A stretch of DNA of 6,704 nt from assembly GCA_017882245.1 (NCBI GenBank), contig JADGPV010000151.1:1-6704 (forward strand), in the 5' to 3' direction. Of the stretch, positions 6,434-6,704 are shown piece after piece. The position numbers and the translations under genes were made by a program. The stretch is from Bacteroidales bacterium (GTDB lineage Bacteria > Bacteroidota > Bacteroidia > Bacteroidales > VadinHA17). Positions within the stretch are counted from its first letter, which is position 1, and each line of letters starts with the position of its first letter. A model generated the notes under the pieces. That model was given only the letters and a program-made list of their open reading frames with translations. It had not been told where the DNA came from and did no database searches.

Positions 6434-6704
6434 TTATTTGAACCTGATATGGTATATGTCACCTTTGCCTGCTCCCTCGTCCCTGCGCGTCATTGACATG
6501 AAGCCTCCGTTGCCTTTATCTGTCGGGCAGAAGAAGATATTATCGTCAGGATTATTCAAAGGATAACCTATGTTCTTTGGTTTGCTCCACAGGCCGTTGT
6601 TCTGCAAATCACTTCTGAAGATATCATACCCGCCCATATTATAATGACCCTGTGAAGCGAAAAAGAGTATCGTGCCATTATTGATGAGAAATGGTCTGTC
6701 ATCA
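6434..6704 (-). CDS. C-terminal part of a PD40 propeller protein, cut by the window edge
   Basis: The reading frame is open from the window edge (first full codon ends at 6703) to TAA at 6434-6436, giving 89 residues. The first Met codon (6637) lies inside a propeller blade and is not the true start. The fragment shows a DDRPFLINNGTILFFAS strand pair, MGGYDIFRSD, then WSKPKNIGYPLN and a last blade ending GDIYHIRFK. This is a PD40 blade signature, closely parallel to residues 360-421 of the downstream 548-residue protein (GGYDIYLS, WGKPVNIGYPLS). The two are tandem paralogues, at least over this part. Unlike its neighbour, this protein stops at the final blade with no SPOR or OmpA-like tail. 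What lies N-terminal, perhaps TPRs, is outside the window. The 58-bp gap to the next gene has no terminator, so cotranscription is likely. Confidence 0.8.
   Translation of the reverse strand, partial: DDRPFLINNGTILFFASQGHYNMGGYDIFRSDLQNNGLWSKPKNIGYPLNNPDDNIFFCPTDKGNGGFMSMTRRDEGAGKGDIYHIRFK

Overview
The window looks like a chromosomal segment of a Bacteroidota bacterium, probably Bacteroidales or a related order. Four things point there. A small protein ends in a type IX secretion (T9SS) sorting domain, which is confined to this phylum. The envelope proteins have the TPR plus PD40-propeller layout seen in PorE-like proteins. Start codons lack clear Shine-Dalgarno sites and sit behind A-rich leaders. 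Candidate promoters resemble the Bacteroidota TTTG/TAnnTTTG type. I see no insertion sequence, phage gene, CRISPR array or other sign of recent transfer.

Layout from left to right. A minus-strand tRNA-Ser(CGA), with a probable promoter and a strong terminator, opens the window. Next, also on the minus strand, is a 128-residue protein that is almost only a signal peptide and a T9SS sorting domain, with its own terminator. After a 242-bp AT-rich divergent spacer come two plus-strand genes: a lipoprotein M3-family zinc peptidase (Dcp-like) closed by a clear terminator, and an RlmN-type radical SAM RNA methyltransferase. Convergent to these, reading leftwards from the right edge, is a compact minus-strand cluster. 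It contains the C-terminal end of a PD40 propeller protein (cut by the window edge), a 548-residue protein with signal peptide, TPR-like region, PD40 propeller and SPOR-like C-terminus, and a GNAT acetyltransferase whose start overlaps the end of the 548-residue gene.

How the genes fit together. The tRNA, RlmN and Dcp-like genes are housekeeping functions (decoding, RNA modification, peptide breakdown in the envelope). The right-hand cluster is the least ordinary part. Two tandem, related PD40 proteins, one ending at its last propeller blade and one carrying a SPOR-like peptidoglycan-binding end, suggest a periplasmic scaffold. It is similar in outline to PorE of the T9SS, but with SPOR where PorE has an OmpA-like domain. 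This is inference from architecture. Nothing here proves a new system, and the upstream part of the cluster lies outside the window.
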